Source: Patescibacteria group bacterium (GTDB lineage Bacteria > Patescibacteriota > Minisyncoccia > Phycocordibacterales > Phycocordibacteraceae). Taken from it: a DNA stretch of 35,358 nt. Position 1 is the stretch's first letter. Each line of letters starts with the position of its first letter. Location: positions 67,076 to 102,433 of the forward strand of contig JACDGK010000001.1 of NCBI GenBank assembly GCA_013815345.1. The letters are read 5' to 3'. Shown one piece after another: positions 12,774-20,799 of this stretch. The notes under the pieces are model-generated. The model ran no database searches, was not told the origin of the DNA, and saw only the letters and a list, made by a program, of their open reading frames with translations. Made by a program: the position numbers and the translations under genes.

Positions 12774-14201
12774 TTAGGTATGGGTCGATTGGTCTTTCAG
12801 CTTGTGGCCGAGATCTTTCGGGTTTCCACTTGTAGGTAGCACCCCAGTGAAGTATTTCTGCATGACGAATGGTTTCCTATAGTGTCGACTTAGCACCCAG
12901 TAGGTGACCGCAAAAAGTACGAGGTAGAGAAGGGGAAAGATAGAAGCCACGACTACAACATTGGGTGCGGTTGTAAAAGCTTCAGCAGTCGTCATGATGC
13001 CTCTGATGACATACGGCTGCCGACCTATTTCGGTTACCATCCACCCGCACTCAACTGCTATGAATGCGAGTGGCCCCGCAATGACTATTGCCAAAAGCAA
13101 CGGGCGCGCGAACATCCACTCCCCTATCTTCCACCGTCTTTTTCGTGCAAGGAAAAGGAGGAAGAACGCCGTGCAGACCGCCCCGATAAACATGCCGATG
13201 GTGATCATGATATCGAGCGGATAATGAATGAAAAGCGGTGGCCACGTAGAAGGATCGAACGCATCAAGCCCTTTTACCGTCGCATGAAAGTCGTTAAAGG
13301 CGAGAAAACTCAACATACCGAAAGGAATCGTAATTGCACCCTGAATAGTAGTGCCGTGAAGTATGCCGCCATATTCAAGGGGTGCCGTACTTTCGGTATG
13401 AAGCACATGTTCCGCTGCCGCGAACTTAAGTGGTTCGTTGCTGGCGAGGTATTGTCCGGACTCATGTCCCATGAGTCCGGTAGCGACGATGAGGCCGAAG
13501 CCGAGCAGCATAAGGAGAGTGAGAATTTTTTTGTAATACGCGGTTCGCGCCGCATCGGCGCGAACCTTTTTCTTCAAAAGAAGCAGTGCGTATATCGCCG
13601 CGACCGCTATCGTCGTCGTGAGATAGTACGCGAGGATGGAGTGCGAAGTTTCGAACGGCGTTGCTGGGTTGAACATCGCTTTCCACGGATGAATATCGCT
13701 TGCAACACCGTTTATATACGTGAAGCCCTGAGGACTATTCATGAACGCATTCGCCGTCGTTATGAAAAAAGCTGAGGCAGCAGAACCGAGCACGAGCGGT
13801 ATCGAACACGCCCAGTGCACCCATTTATTGAATCGATCCCAGGAAAAAAGATAGATACCGAGAAAGATCGCTTCGATGAAGAATGCAAATCCTTCGAGAA
13901 AGAAGGGCAACCCTATCACCTGCCCGGCAAGCGCCATGAAAACTGGCCAAAGAAGCGAAAGCTGAAATGAGATAATCATGCCTGAGATACCGCCCACTAC
14001 AAAAAGAGTACCCATCGCAAACGACCACCGTCGCGCCGTCGCGTACCATTCATCATCTTTATTAAGGATACCGAGCAGCTCGACCAATGAAATAAGCAGC
14101 GGCAAACCCACCCCGAGAAGGGCAAAGAGTATGTGAAAACCAAGAGAATCCCCCATCAAGCTCCGCCCGCCCGTGAGCTGTGCGTGTAGATTTGGATCCA
14201 T
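12774..14201 (-). CDS. cydA: Cytochrome bd ubiquinol oxidase subunit I
   Basis: CydA carries the three hemes and the quinol site. In the 475 residues I see His23 (GFHILFALLG, counterpart of E. coli His19), Glu103 and Glu110 (FFLEGFAFFIEA, counterparts of Glu99/Glu107), His187 (ETSHSILAYY, counterpart of His186), Lys259 and Glu264 of the Q-loop (LKFAAAEHV) and GWMVTEIGRQPY (386-397, GRQPW-like). The Met heme ligand region is HYPLDIMITIG, with Met332; the E. coli sequence there is FRIM as I recall it, so the nearby Arg is Asp here. The Q-loop is of the short type. An oxidase without other visible respiratory genes suggests oxygen scavenging or electron disposal. It follows a 72-residue membrane protein gene by 28 nt. 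Confidence 0.93.
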   Translation of the reverse strand: MDPNLHAQLTGGRSLMGDSLGFHILFALLGVGLPLLISLVELLGILNKDDEWYATARRWSFAMGTLFVVGGISGMIISFQLSLLWPVFMALAGQVIGLPFFLEGFAFFIEAIFLGIYLFSWDRFNKWVHWACSIPLVLGSAASAFFITTANAFMNSPQGFTYINGVASDIHPWKAMFNPATPFETSHSILAYYLTTTIAVAAIYALLLLKKKVRADAARTAYYKKILTLLMLLGFGLIVATGLMGHESGQYLASNEPLKFAAAEHVLHTESTAPLEYGGILHGTTIQGAITIPFGMLSFLAFNDFHATVKGLDAFDPSTWPPLFIHYPLDIMITIGMFIGAVCTAFFLLFLARKRRWKIGEWMFARPLLLAIVIAGPLAFIAVECGWMVTEIGRQPYVIRGIMTTAEAFTTAPNVVVVASIFPLLYLVLFAVTYWVLSRHYRKPFVMQKYFTGVLPTSGNPKDLGHKLKDQSTHT

Positions 14202-14229
14202 ATAGCCTTATCTTACAACACCATCTCTC

Positions 14230-14448
14230 TTAACTCTTCTTTTCCCGCGTCAGATTCCACAAAAAAAACGAGATCATCGAGACAAAGAAACATACCGTCC
14301 CAAAGGTATCTTCACGAGGAAATGGCAAAAGATGAGTAAGCGGCAGAGAGAGCGTTTGCGGATGTATTTCGGAGTTTAATACGATGTAAAACCATCCTAA
14401 CAAACCGAAAACAAAAAGAGTGAGGCTAAGCGATCGCAACAATTTCAT
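14230..14448 (-). CDS. Small two-pass membrane protein upstream of cydA
   Basis: The 72-residue product from ATG 14448 has hydrophobic segments at about residues 4-24 and 52-68 with an extracytoplasmic-like loop (NSEIHPQTLSLPLTHLLPFPREDT) and a basic end (TREKKS). I recognise no family by name. It lies between the glycoside hydrolase (13-nt gap) and cydA (28-nt gap), all on the minus strand. That position suggests an accessory subunit of the bd oxidase comparable in role to CydX or CydS, but it is larger and has no visible CydX signature. The frame is open to 14472; Met9 is preferred since the earlier ATG overlaps the upstream gene. Confidence 0.65.
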   Translation of the reverse strand: MKLLRSLSLTLFVFGLLGWFYIVLNSEIHPQTLSLPLTHLLPFPREDTFGTVCFFVSMISFFLWNLTREKKS

Positions 14449-14461
14449 ACTAACCAAAAAA

Positions 14462-15760
14462 CTATGGCGCAATTAGTTGCGAGAAGAGTGAATACGAGGG
14501 TTTAGGGGTACCATCGAAGCGAAGAAGTCCGAAAAAGTTTTCGACCGTGTCAGAGCTCGTGCCTTGGTCTTTATAACTGTATAAAAAGAATGGGCCTGCC
14601 CAGGTGTAGGTTTTGTGTTGCTGTATGGCACTTTGGAGAATTTGCGCTTGGACACTTTCGGTGACGTGATCGGCTCCGGACTCGGGATTAGTGGCACTCG
14701 TTGCTACTTTACCCGGACCGCCGGTCGGTGAACCGAATTCGGTAAACCAAATCTTTTTATCCGAATCTCCATTGGTGACCATAATGCTTTGCAAACTCGG
14801 GTTCGTCTGTGACATCTGCGACCATGCATTCCAGGATTGATAATAGGTAGGTAAAACAGGATACGTGTAGGGATGAAAACCAAAAGCATCAAAGTATCCT
14901 TTTGCGCCGTTTGCGTACATGCCTTTAAGAAAATCCATTGGCGAAATCCTACCTCCCTTGGTTATCGCCGGGGAAAGGCCTCCTGAGATAATAATGGATG
15001 AAGGTTCAACGGATTTGATCGCCGTATATGTATATTTAAGAAGCGTCGTGTATGCCGCTGGATCAGGTGAGGGTTTCCAAAAGCCATTTGAATTAGGTTC
15101 ATTCCATATCTCCCACGCCACGATACCTTGCGGTGCATAGCGCGTAGCGGCAACTTTTGCGAATGTGGCAAATGCAGTGGGGTCGGCAGGCTGACATTTT
15201 GGAGTGCCTGCGCATGCAGAGGAACGCGCCCATTTTGGGGTGTAGTCGAGGATTGGTAAAAGCTGTATCTGATGGGCGTTTGCCGCCGCGACCACCCGGT
15301 CCATATTCGTCCAGTTATAGGTCGTACTGTTGACGGGTTGTATGTCATTCCACGCCATATCCAATCGTATCCAACCCACATGTAAAGAAGCCAAGTCGTT
15401 GAGTGTTGTATTAAGGTCAGTAGCACTGAGACCAGGAAGAAGATCTCCCATGGCAACGCCATAGTTATAGTTTAGATTGGGATTGAGCGTCGGCGATATA
15501 GAATGTGAGACGTTTGTTATCGTTTTTGTGACTAACGTACTCAGTAGTGAAAAAGGATTGCTTGAGGTCGACTCGGTGATCGTAGCGACACTCGCAGATT
15601 CAGCGAATTCAGATGGAATGCTTGATATGGCGTCGCTATCTGATATAAGGTAGAGACCAGCGCAAATACTACCAAAGATGACAAAGCCCAAAAATATGAC
15701 CAACGGAAGACGCACTTTGTGCCTATCTCGATTGTCATCGTATGTTATTCCCGAATTCAT
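14462..15760 (-). CDS. Membrane-anchored clan-A glycoside hydrolase (GH39/PslG-like)
   Basis: A 432-residue protein: short cytoplasmic tail, membrane anchor at about residues 18-38, Ser/Thr-rich linker (41-95) and a TIM-barrel hydrolase domain. The acid/base is E221 in WEIWNEPN and the nucleophile E341 in IWFTEFGSPTGG, both intact; GWIRLDMAWNDIQP (129-142), LDYTPKWAR and FGFHPYTYP fit clan A. The closest type I can name is GH39, as in PslG, which trims exopolysaccharide in the envelope of Pseudomonas. It starts 86 nt from the divergent flippase gene that begins the glycan locus, suggesting it processes the exported glycan. Downstream it continues into the small membrane protein and cydAB. Confidence 0.8.
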   Translation of the reverse strand: MNSGITYDDNRDRHKVRLPLVIFLGFVIFGSICAGLYLISDSDAISSIPSEFAESASVATITESTSSNPFSLLSTLVTKTITNVSHSISPTLNPNLNYNYGVAMGDLLPGLSATDLNTTLNDLASLHVGWIRLDMAWNDIQPVNSTTYNWTNMDRVVAAANAHQIQLLPILDYTPKWARSSACAGTPKCQPADPTAFATFAKVAATRYAPQGIVAWEIWNEPNSNGFWKPSPDPAAYTTLLKYTYTAIKSVEPSSIIISGGLSPAITKGGRISPMDFLKGMYANGAKGYFDAFGFHPYTYPVLPTYYQSWNAWSQMSQTNPSLQSIMVTNGDSDKKIWFTEFGSPTGGPGKVATSATNPESGADHVTESVQAQILQSAIQQHKTYTWAGPFFLYSYKDQGTSSDTVENFFGLLRFDGTPKPSYSLFSQLIAP

Positions 15761-15846
15761 ATGATTTTAAATGGTTGTAGAAGCCTCACCGTCTGTTTTC
15801 ACAACTATTTTCCGGCTATTATAGAGTATACAGAAAAAATCTCTTT

Positions 15847-17112
15847 ATGAAAGAAAAGATACGCAGTCTATACGCAGATACCTTATTTAGGAACTCGTTC
15901 TATCTCATGCTGAATACGGTAGTGATGGCGGGACTCGGATTTGGGTTCTGGCTTATCTCTGCTCATCTTTTTTCGCCGTCTGATATTGGCATTGCGAGCG
16001 GTCTTATTTCAGCAATGGCCCTTATCTCCTATGTGAGTCTGCTCGGTTTTAATAACACCTTTGTACGGGTATTGCCTACTTCTACGAATAGAAGTACAGA
16101 GATAAATACCGGTTTATTACTTTCATTGCTCGTAGCAGTTGTCGTCGCGATCGGATATCTGATTGCTATTCCACACATAGCCCCACGTCTTGACTTGGTG
16201 AATAAAAATCTCTTCTACAGCCTTGGCTTTATAGCGCTCGCTGTTTTCGCTACCATGAACATGCTGACCGACAGTATCTTTATCGCACTTCGAGCAGCAA
16301 AATATAATCTTTTGATCGATGGAGGCATCACCAGCGGCATAAAGATGCTTCTCCCTTTTGTATTCGTATCGCTCGGGGCATACGGCGTGTTTGCCTCGGC
16401 TGGCGTTGCTGCCGGTTTTGGAATGATTGCCAGTATTATATTCCTTATCTATAAATTTGAGTATCGTCCTCGGCTTCACATCCATCGTCAGACTGTTCGC
16501 AGTATTTTTCATTACTCGTTTGCCAGCTACCTAGCAAATCTTTTAAATATTGCTCCGACGCTTGTTTTGCCGTTGCTCATTATCAATCGTCTTGGCCCGG
16601 CACCTGCTGGTTACTACTATCTTGCGTTCATGATGGCAAACTTGCTCTATGCAGTCGCGTATTCAATTTCTCAATCACTTTTCGCGGAAGGCTCATATGG
16701 GGACATTTCCTTGGAGAAATTGGCCCGTCGTTCGGTAGTGATTCTTGGGGTTATTATGATTCCTGCTGCATTAATTCTCGGAGCAGCAGGTCCTTTCATT
16801 CTACAAATTTTTGGTAAATCTTACGGTGTCGAGGCATCTCCTGTTCTCATTACGCTTTCTCTCGCCGCTCCTGCCGTTGCTGCGTATTCAATAGGGAACG
16901 TGCTTTTACGACTTAGAAATAAAATTTATTCAATCATTGCCGTAAACGTGGTCTATTTTGCCGGAATAAGTGGCTTTGCAATTTTGTGGGTGGGTAAGGG
17001 ATTGACGTGGATAGGTTTTGCGTGGATCATCGGAAACGTGCTTGCCGCTCTTCTGTCTTTTATTTTATTTTATGCTGACGAACAGTCTCGTACTGTTCGT
17101 ACTTCTGTTTGA
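15847..17112 (+). CDS. Polysaccharide flippase (Wzx/PST family)
   Basis: A 421-residue MOP-superfamily transporter with about 12 membrane helices, expected to flip a lipid-linked oligosaccharide across the cytoplasmic membrane. The start MKEKIRSLYADTLFRNSFYLMLN followed by a helix and LFSPSDIGIASGLISAM (about residues 41-57) is characteristic of this group. It is the only plus-strand gene of the glycan locus and its last 53 bp overlap tail-to-tail with the pyruvyl transferase gene. A TATACA lies 14 nt before the ATG and TATTAT further up; no Shine-Dalgarno is evident. It is divergent from the GH39-like gene, which may share a control region. Confidence 0.88.
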   Translation: MKEKIRSLYADTLFRNSFYLMLNTVVMAGLGFGFWLISAHLFSPSDIGIASGLISAMALISYVSLLGFNNTFVRVLPTSTNRSTEINTGLLLSLLVAVVVAIGYLIAIPHIAPRLDLVNKNLFYSLGFIALAVFATMNMLTDSIFIALRAAKYNLLIDGGITSGIKMLLPFVFVSLGAYGVFASAGVAAGFGMIASIIFLIYKFEYRPRLHIHRQTVRSIFHYSFASYLANLLNIAPTLVLPLLIINRLGPAPAGYYYLAFMMANLLYAVAYSISQSLFAEGSYGDISLEKLARRSVVILGVIMIPAALILGAAGPFILQIFGKSYGVEASPVLITLSLAAPAVAAYSIGNVLLRLRNKIYSIIAVNVVYFAGISGFAILWVGKGLTWIGFAWIIGNVLAALLSFILFYADEQSRTVRTSV

Positions 17113-18337
17113 GGATCAGGGGAGTTGCATGTGCCCTTTTAATATAATCGGGGAGAACCGCTGCGAGATGCTTTTTATATGAGCTTTGTTCCGCGACTAA
17201 TTCCTTAAATAAGATAAGGAGTTTCTCGGCCGTGACGTCTTCTATCTTGATGACCCATGTATCAAGACCCAGGTCATGCATAATACCGCTTGTTTTATAC
17301 TCATATTCAATTGCTATCGCCGGAACGTAACTGGTAAGACTAAAAATAACCGAATGAAATCGAGTGCCGATCACAAAATCTAAATCGTTATATACTGCTT
17401 TGATCTCATAGTGATCGTAGTCATTATGGAGTATTCGTGCTCCCTCTTTTTCATTCATACGGATATAGACCCTTTCGGCTGTATCACGGTCGTCATCATG
17501 ATGATATTTCGCCGTTACTTGAGGTATGAAAAGTACGGTCATCGCATAGTCACGTATGACCGCATCAGCGAAGGTCGCAACAGCCTGTTCATATTGAGCC
17601 TGTGCGGCTTGATTAAGCCACTTTCGAACCGTTACACCTATAATGGGCACGATGCGAGGAATGCTAAAATCAGCATGTAAATCTCTCCTGATCGCTGTCG
17701 ATAAAGAGAATCCGCTATCAATCGACCGAGTCATATTCGTGAGACCGAATCGTTGTAATAAAGTAAATGAAACGTCTTCACGTACAATGATGCCGTCCAT
17801 CTTTTTAAGTATGTACGTCGCAAAATATCGTTGTAACTTCGAGCCAAAGGGTCCGATCGACTGGGCATACAGAATAGTAGGCTTACCGAGAATCGCACTG
17901 AGAAGTAATGGGTGGAGAAGCAGGAGCAAAATAACCGTACTGCCGTACTCCGGATTTCCTCTAAGATATCCTCCGCCAACTGGCGCAATGAGATTTGTCT
18001 CACGATAGAGCGCGCAGAGTTCTTGTAAATGAGAAGGGAGCGGTAGATTTACTTTAGCGATTCTATAGAGTACTGCCCAGAGCAACGTGCTCGCCATTAC
18101 AAAAAAAGCATAGAGTAATTTGAGCGCTCGATTTTCGTAACGCGTAATGGCCCAGTACATAAAAGCGTTTCTCACTGGTACCTCTTCAAATTTCTCATTT
18201 TTTCTTACTTGGTCAATAGTAAGAATTGTTATCTTCGGATTATCAAAAATATTCTTTAAATCATTGATTAGCACGCTTAGGAGCGCAGCGTCACCTTTAT
18301 TTTCTTTCGAGAATACGTGTGAAATTATTATCTTCAT
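17060..18337 (-). CDS. Polysaccharide pyruvyl transferase family protein
   Basis: A 425-residue enzyme expected to add a pyruvate ketal from phosphoenolpyruvate to a sugar of the surface glycan (CsaB/WcaK type). The opening MKIIISHVFSKENKGDAALL (with NKGDAALL), APVGGGYLRG, YAQSIGPFGSK, IVREDVSFTLLQRFGL and GTRFHSVIFSL are the motifs of the family. I chose ATG 18337, giving this conserved N-terminus; it overlaps the preceding glycosyltransferase by 41 bp. Its 3' end overlaps the convergent flippase by 53 bp. It is the last gene of the minus-strand glycan run, and pyruvylation would make the glycan anionic. Confidence 0.85.
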   Translation of the reverse strand: MKIIISHVFSKENKGDAALLSVLINDLKNIFDNPKITILTIDQVRKNEKFEEVPVRNAFMYWAITRYENRALKLLYAFFVMASTLLWAVLYRIAKVNLPLPSHLQELCALYRETNLIAPVGGGYLRGNPEYGSTVILLLLLHPLLLSAILGKPTILYAQSIGPFGSKLQRYFATYILKKMDGIIVREDVSFTLLQRFGLTNMTRSIDSGFSLSTAIRRDLHADFSIPRIVPIIGVTVRKWLNQAAQAQYEQAVATFADAVIRDYAMTVLFIPQVTAKYHHDDDRDTAERVYIRMNEKEGARILHNDYDHYEIKAVYNDLDFVIGTRFHSVIFSLTSYVPAIAIEYEYKTSGIMHDLGLDTWVIKIEDVTAEKLLILFKELVAEQSSYKKHLAAVLPDYIKRAHATPLILKQKYEQYETVRQHKIK

Positions 18338-19502
18338 GAAAAATATCCTCGTATATACACTCAAGTTGATCAACAAAGCGCTCAACACTAAAAAACGTAG
18401 AGGCAGTAGCCGCCGCCCTGCCCATTTCGATTAGAGAATTTTTATCTCCAAGAATCTTACGTATTGCCGCACTCAGAACTTTTGCATCCTTCGGAGGTAC
18501 AAGATATCCTGTTTTTCCATCCTCAATTAACTCAGGAATGCCTCCGGTCGTGGTACCTATCACCGGTCGTCCTACGGCAAATGCTTCGAGGCAAACCGTG
18601 GGAAAATTTTCAGGCCAAATAGAAGGTATCACCACTAACGAAGCAGCTTCGTATTCACGGAGAATATCTTTTGCTTGAATCCATCCATGAAAAACTATCC
18701 GGTCAGTAAGTCCGAGCTCATTTCCTAGAATCTCGAGTTCACACCGGTATGCACCATCCCCCACTATATGTAACTCTATCTGAGGAATGGTAGCAAGAAC
18801 AGCAACAAAAGCACGTAGCAAGTAGTCTACCCCTTTTATTTTTTCAAGTCTTCCTACATATAAAACTCTTCGGGTCGTGGAAAGCGGTTTATATACCGGA
18901 AGCTCAATACCATTATATATCTGAATGATCTTTTCCACTGATACGTCGGTACACAAAGCTTCAGTAATATATCTGCTCGACGCAATGAAGATTTTAATGC
19001 GACGAAGCGCAATAAGATAGAGTGGGCGTTGAATATACCGATAAAACCAGAACCGCAGGGTACCCATGAACGTTAAATCCTTTAGATCGAAAGGATTTTT
19101 CTTATAATCTTTCGGTAGAAGAAACCAGGGCAATAATTTGACGATAAATTCTTCCGGCCCATGAATAGTCATCATTGCAGGAATGTTTCGAGCGGCAAAA
19201 AGGACTGAAGGTGAACATGCTCCTAATGTATGGAAGTGGATAAGATCAGGACGAAAATCATTGATTGCTTTTCGCATCGCACGATACGAGGGAATATAAA
19301 AAAGGTGATGAAAGACTTTAAAAAACGAGTTATGAGGGATTGATTTGAATTCATAATCACTAAATTTCCCGCTACCTTGTAGATCTGAAGACAGAACTTT
19401 CACCTCATGACCTCGCTTCTGTAACTCATGCTGCATTGAAAGAACCAGTGTTTCAGCACCTCCGGCAAGATAGCCCGTACTAATGACATGCAGGATTTTC
19501 AT
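18297..19502 (-). CDS. Glycosyltransferase family 4 protein
   Basis: A 401-residue GT-B retaining glycosyltransferase. The N-terminal acceptor domain starts MKILHVISTGYLAGGAE with the glycine loop and contains DLIHFHTLG. The C-terminal donor domain has RRVLYVGRLEKIKGVDYLL (about residues 212-230), HIVGDGAYR and the EX7E motif PENFPTVCLEAF, then GGIPELIEDGKTGYLVPP. It should transfer a nucleotide-activated sugar to the lipid-linked glycan on the cytoplasmic face; neither sugar is predictable. It starts one base from the end of the upstream GT4 and overlaps the pyruvyl transferase gene. Confidence 0.9.
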   Translation of the reverse strand: MKILHVISTGYLAGGAETLVLSMQHELQKRGHEVKVLSSDLQGSGKFSDYEFKSIPHNSFFKVFHHLFYIPSYRAMRKAINDFRPDLIHFHTLGACSPSVLFAARNIPAMMTIHGPEEFIVKLLPWFLLPKDYKKNPFDLKDLTFMGTLRFWFYRYIQRPLYLIALRRIKIFIASSRYITEALCTDVSVEKIIQIYNGIELPVYKPLSTTRRVLYVGRLEKIKGVDYLLRAFVAVLATIPQIELHIVGDGAYRCELEILGNELGLTDRIVFHGWIQAKDILREYEAASLVVIPSIWPENFPTVCLEAFAVGRPVIGTTTGGIPELIEDGKTGYLVPPKDAKVLSAAIRKILGDKNSLIEMGRAAATASTFFSVERFVDQLECIYEDIFHEDNNFTRILERK

Positions 19503-19503
19503 T

Positions 19504-20799
19504 TTACGATCTTTTGAAAGAGGGGTGCGTCACGTGGCTGAGGTACAGTGCGATTCTCTTTTCTCCGATAAAATCGGCATCATATTTACTTCGGCTGGCC
19601 GTTAAAGCCTTTCCCATTATGACGCTTTGATCGGGATGAGTAATAAAATACTTCATGGCAGCGACCATCTGCTCCACATTTCCCATTTCTATGAGAAAAC
19701 CCGTTTTGCCATCCTCGATACCTTCTGTTGCTCCTCCTACGGCAGTTGCAATAACGGGCGTACCGACCGAGATGCCTTCAAGGATAAATCTTCCAAACGG
19801 CTCTGGCCATCGTGAGGGCGCAATAATGGCCAATGATTCCCGGTAAAAGGTGAGTACTTTAGAAGGTTCTACTCTCCCGAGCAAGGTTACGCAGTCCAAT
19901 TGCTTTTCTTTAATATAATCACTAAGTTTTTCGAAATCTGCGCCTGTTCCTGCAATTTTTATGGAAAACGACTCTTTTACTTCGGTTTTAAGAATTTCTA
20001 CGGCCGCGATCAGATCCCAAATCCCTTTCTCCTTTTCGATACGTCCTCCATACGCAAATGTTGGAGTGCTCGCCTTCACGACGGATTGGGTTGTATCAAA
20101 ACTTTGCGAAATATTATTAATCATTACCGTCTTGTCGGCATGAAAACCATTAAGGATTAACTGTTTCTGCACATATCGGCTATTAGGTACCAGTGTTATG
20201 TCGTGAGAATGATTTATGACATACCGAAGAGACGATTTATATAGGTTGAATACAAGTGACTCGTAGAGCGCGAAGGGAGTAGCGAAAAGTTGCAAAAACG
20301 CATTATTGGTTCGATAGCCTTTGTTCAGACATTTGAATCCGTGATGGGACTGAAGAGGATCGTCTATTTCATTATCCCTAAATTGAGCCGGACAAATCAA
20401 ACTATAATCACGGCAGTCTATAAAAAGAGGAATTTTCGTAAAAAATTTAATTGCGAGAATTATCGGTGTGAAATAGAAGGGCGTAATGACTATGTTTACG
20501 ACATCAGGCTTGAGTTTTTTTAGCAATCGAAGAACTCGAATTGAAGAAATACAAGGTATGAGAAGAATATCAAATGCATACCGTATTGAAGCGAGGGCAC
20601 TCTTGGTACCTACCGATGCCCGGAGAAGTATTGGATACACGGTAACGTCGTTTTCTACCCACGGTGAATTTCTAAACTCAGAACAAGCAACGGAGACTGT
20701 ATGTTTTTGAGTAAGCCAACGAGCAACCAATGAGGTGCTTATTTCTGCGCCTCCCTCAATATACGGAGGATAATTCTCTGAGATAAATAAAATGTTCAT
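19504..20799 (-). CDS. Glycosyltransferase family 4 protein
   Basis: A 431-residue GT-B enzyme. The N-terminus MNILFISENYPPYIEGGAEI is a typical acceptor-domain start. The donor domain shows PTFAYGGRIEKEKGIWDLI (about residues 246-264), IKIAGTGADF and the EX7E motif EPFGRFILEG followed by GGATEGIEDGKTGFLI. A Cys/His-bearing insertion, CRDYSLICPAQFRDNEIDD, in the acceptor domain is like that of several archaeal and CPR GT4s. The ATG overlaps the stop of the DUF2206 gene by 4 bases, indicating translational coupling. Confidence 0.9.
   Translation of the reverse strand: MNILFISENYPPYIEGGAEISTSLVARWLTQKHTVSVACSEFRNSPWVENDVTVYPILLRASVGTKSALASIRYAFDILLIPCISSIRVLRLLKKLKPDVVNIVITPFYFTPIILAIKFFTKIPLFIDCRDYSLICPAQFRDNEIDDPLQSHHGFKCLNKGYRTNNAFLQLFATPFALYESLVFNLYKSSLRYVINHSHDITLVPNSRYVQKQLILNGFHADKTVMINNISQSFDTTQSVVKASTPTFAYGGRIEKEKGIWDLIAAVEILKTEVKESFSIKIAGTGADFEKLSDYIKEKQLDCVTLLGRVEPSKVLTFYRESLAIIAPSRWPEPFGRFILEGISVGTPVIATAVGGATEGIEDGKTGFLIEMGNVEQMVAAMKYFITHPDQSVIMGKALTASRSKYDADFIGEKRIALYLSHVTHPSFKRS

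Noticed and set aside
12961-13775. Plus-strand open frames of 87 and 183 codons opposite cydA
   Set aside because: Basic, low-complexity products antisense to a well-conserved gene; they mirror cydA codon structure.
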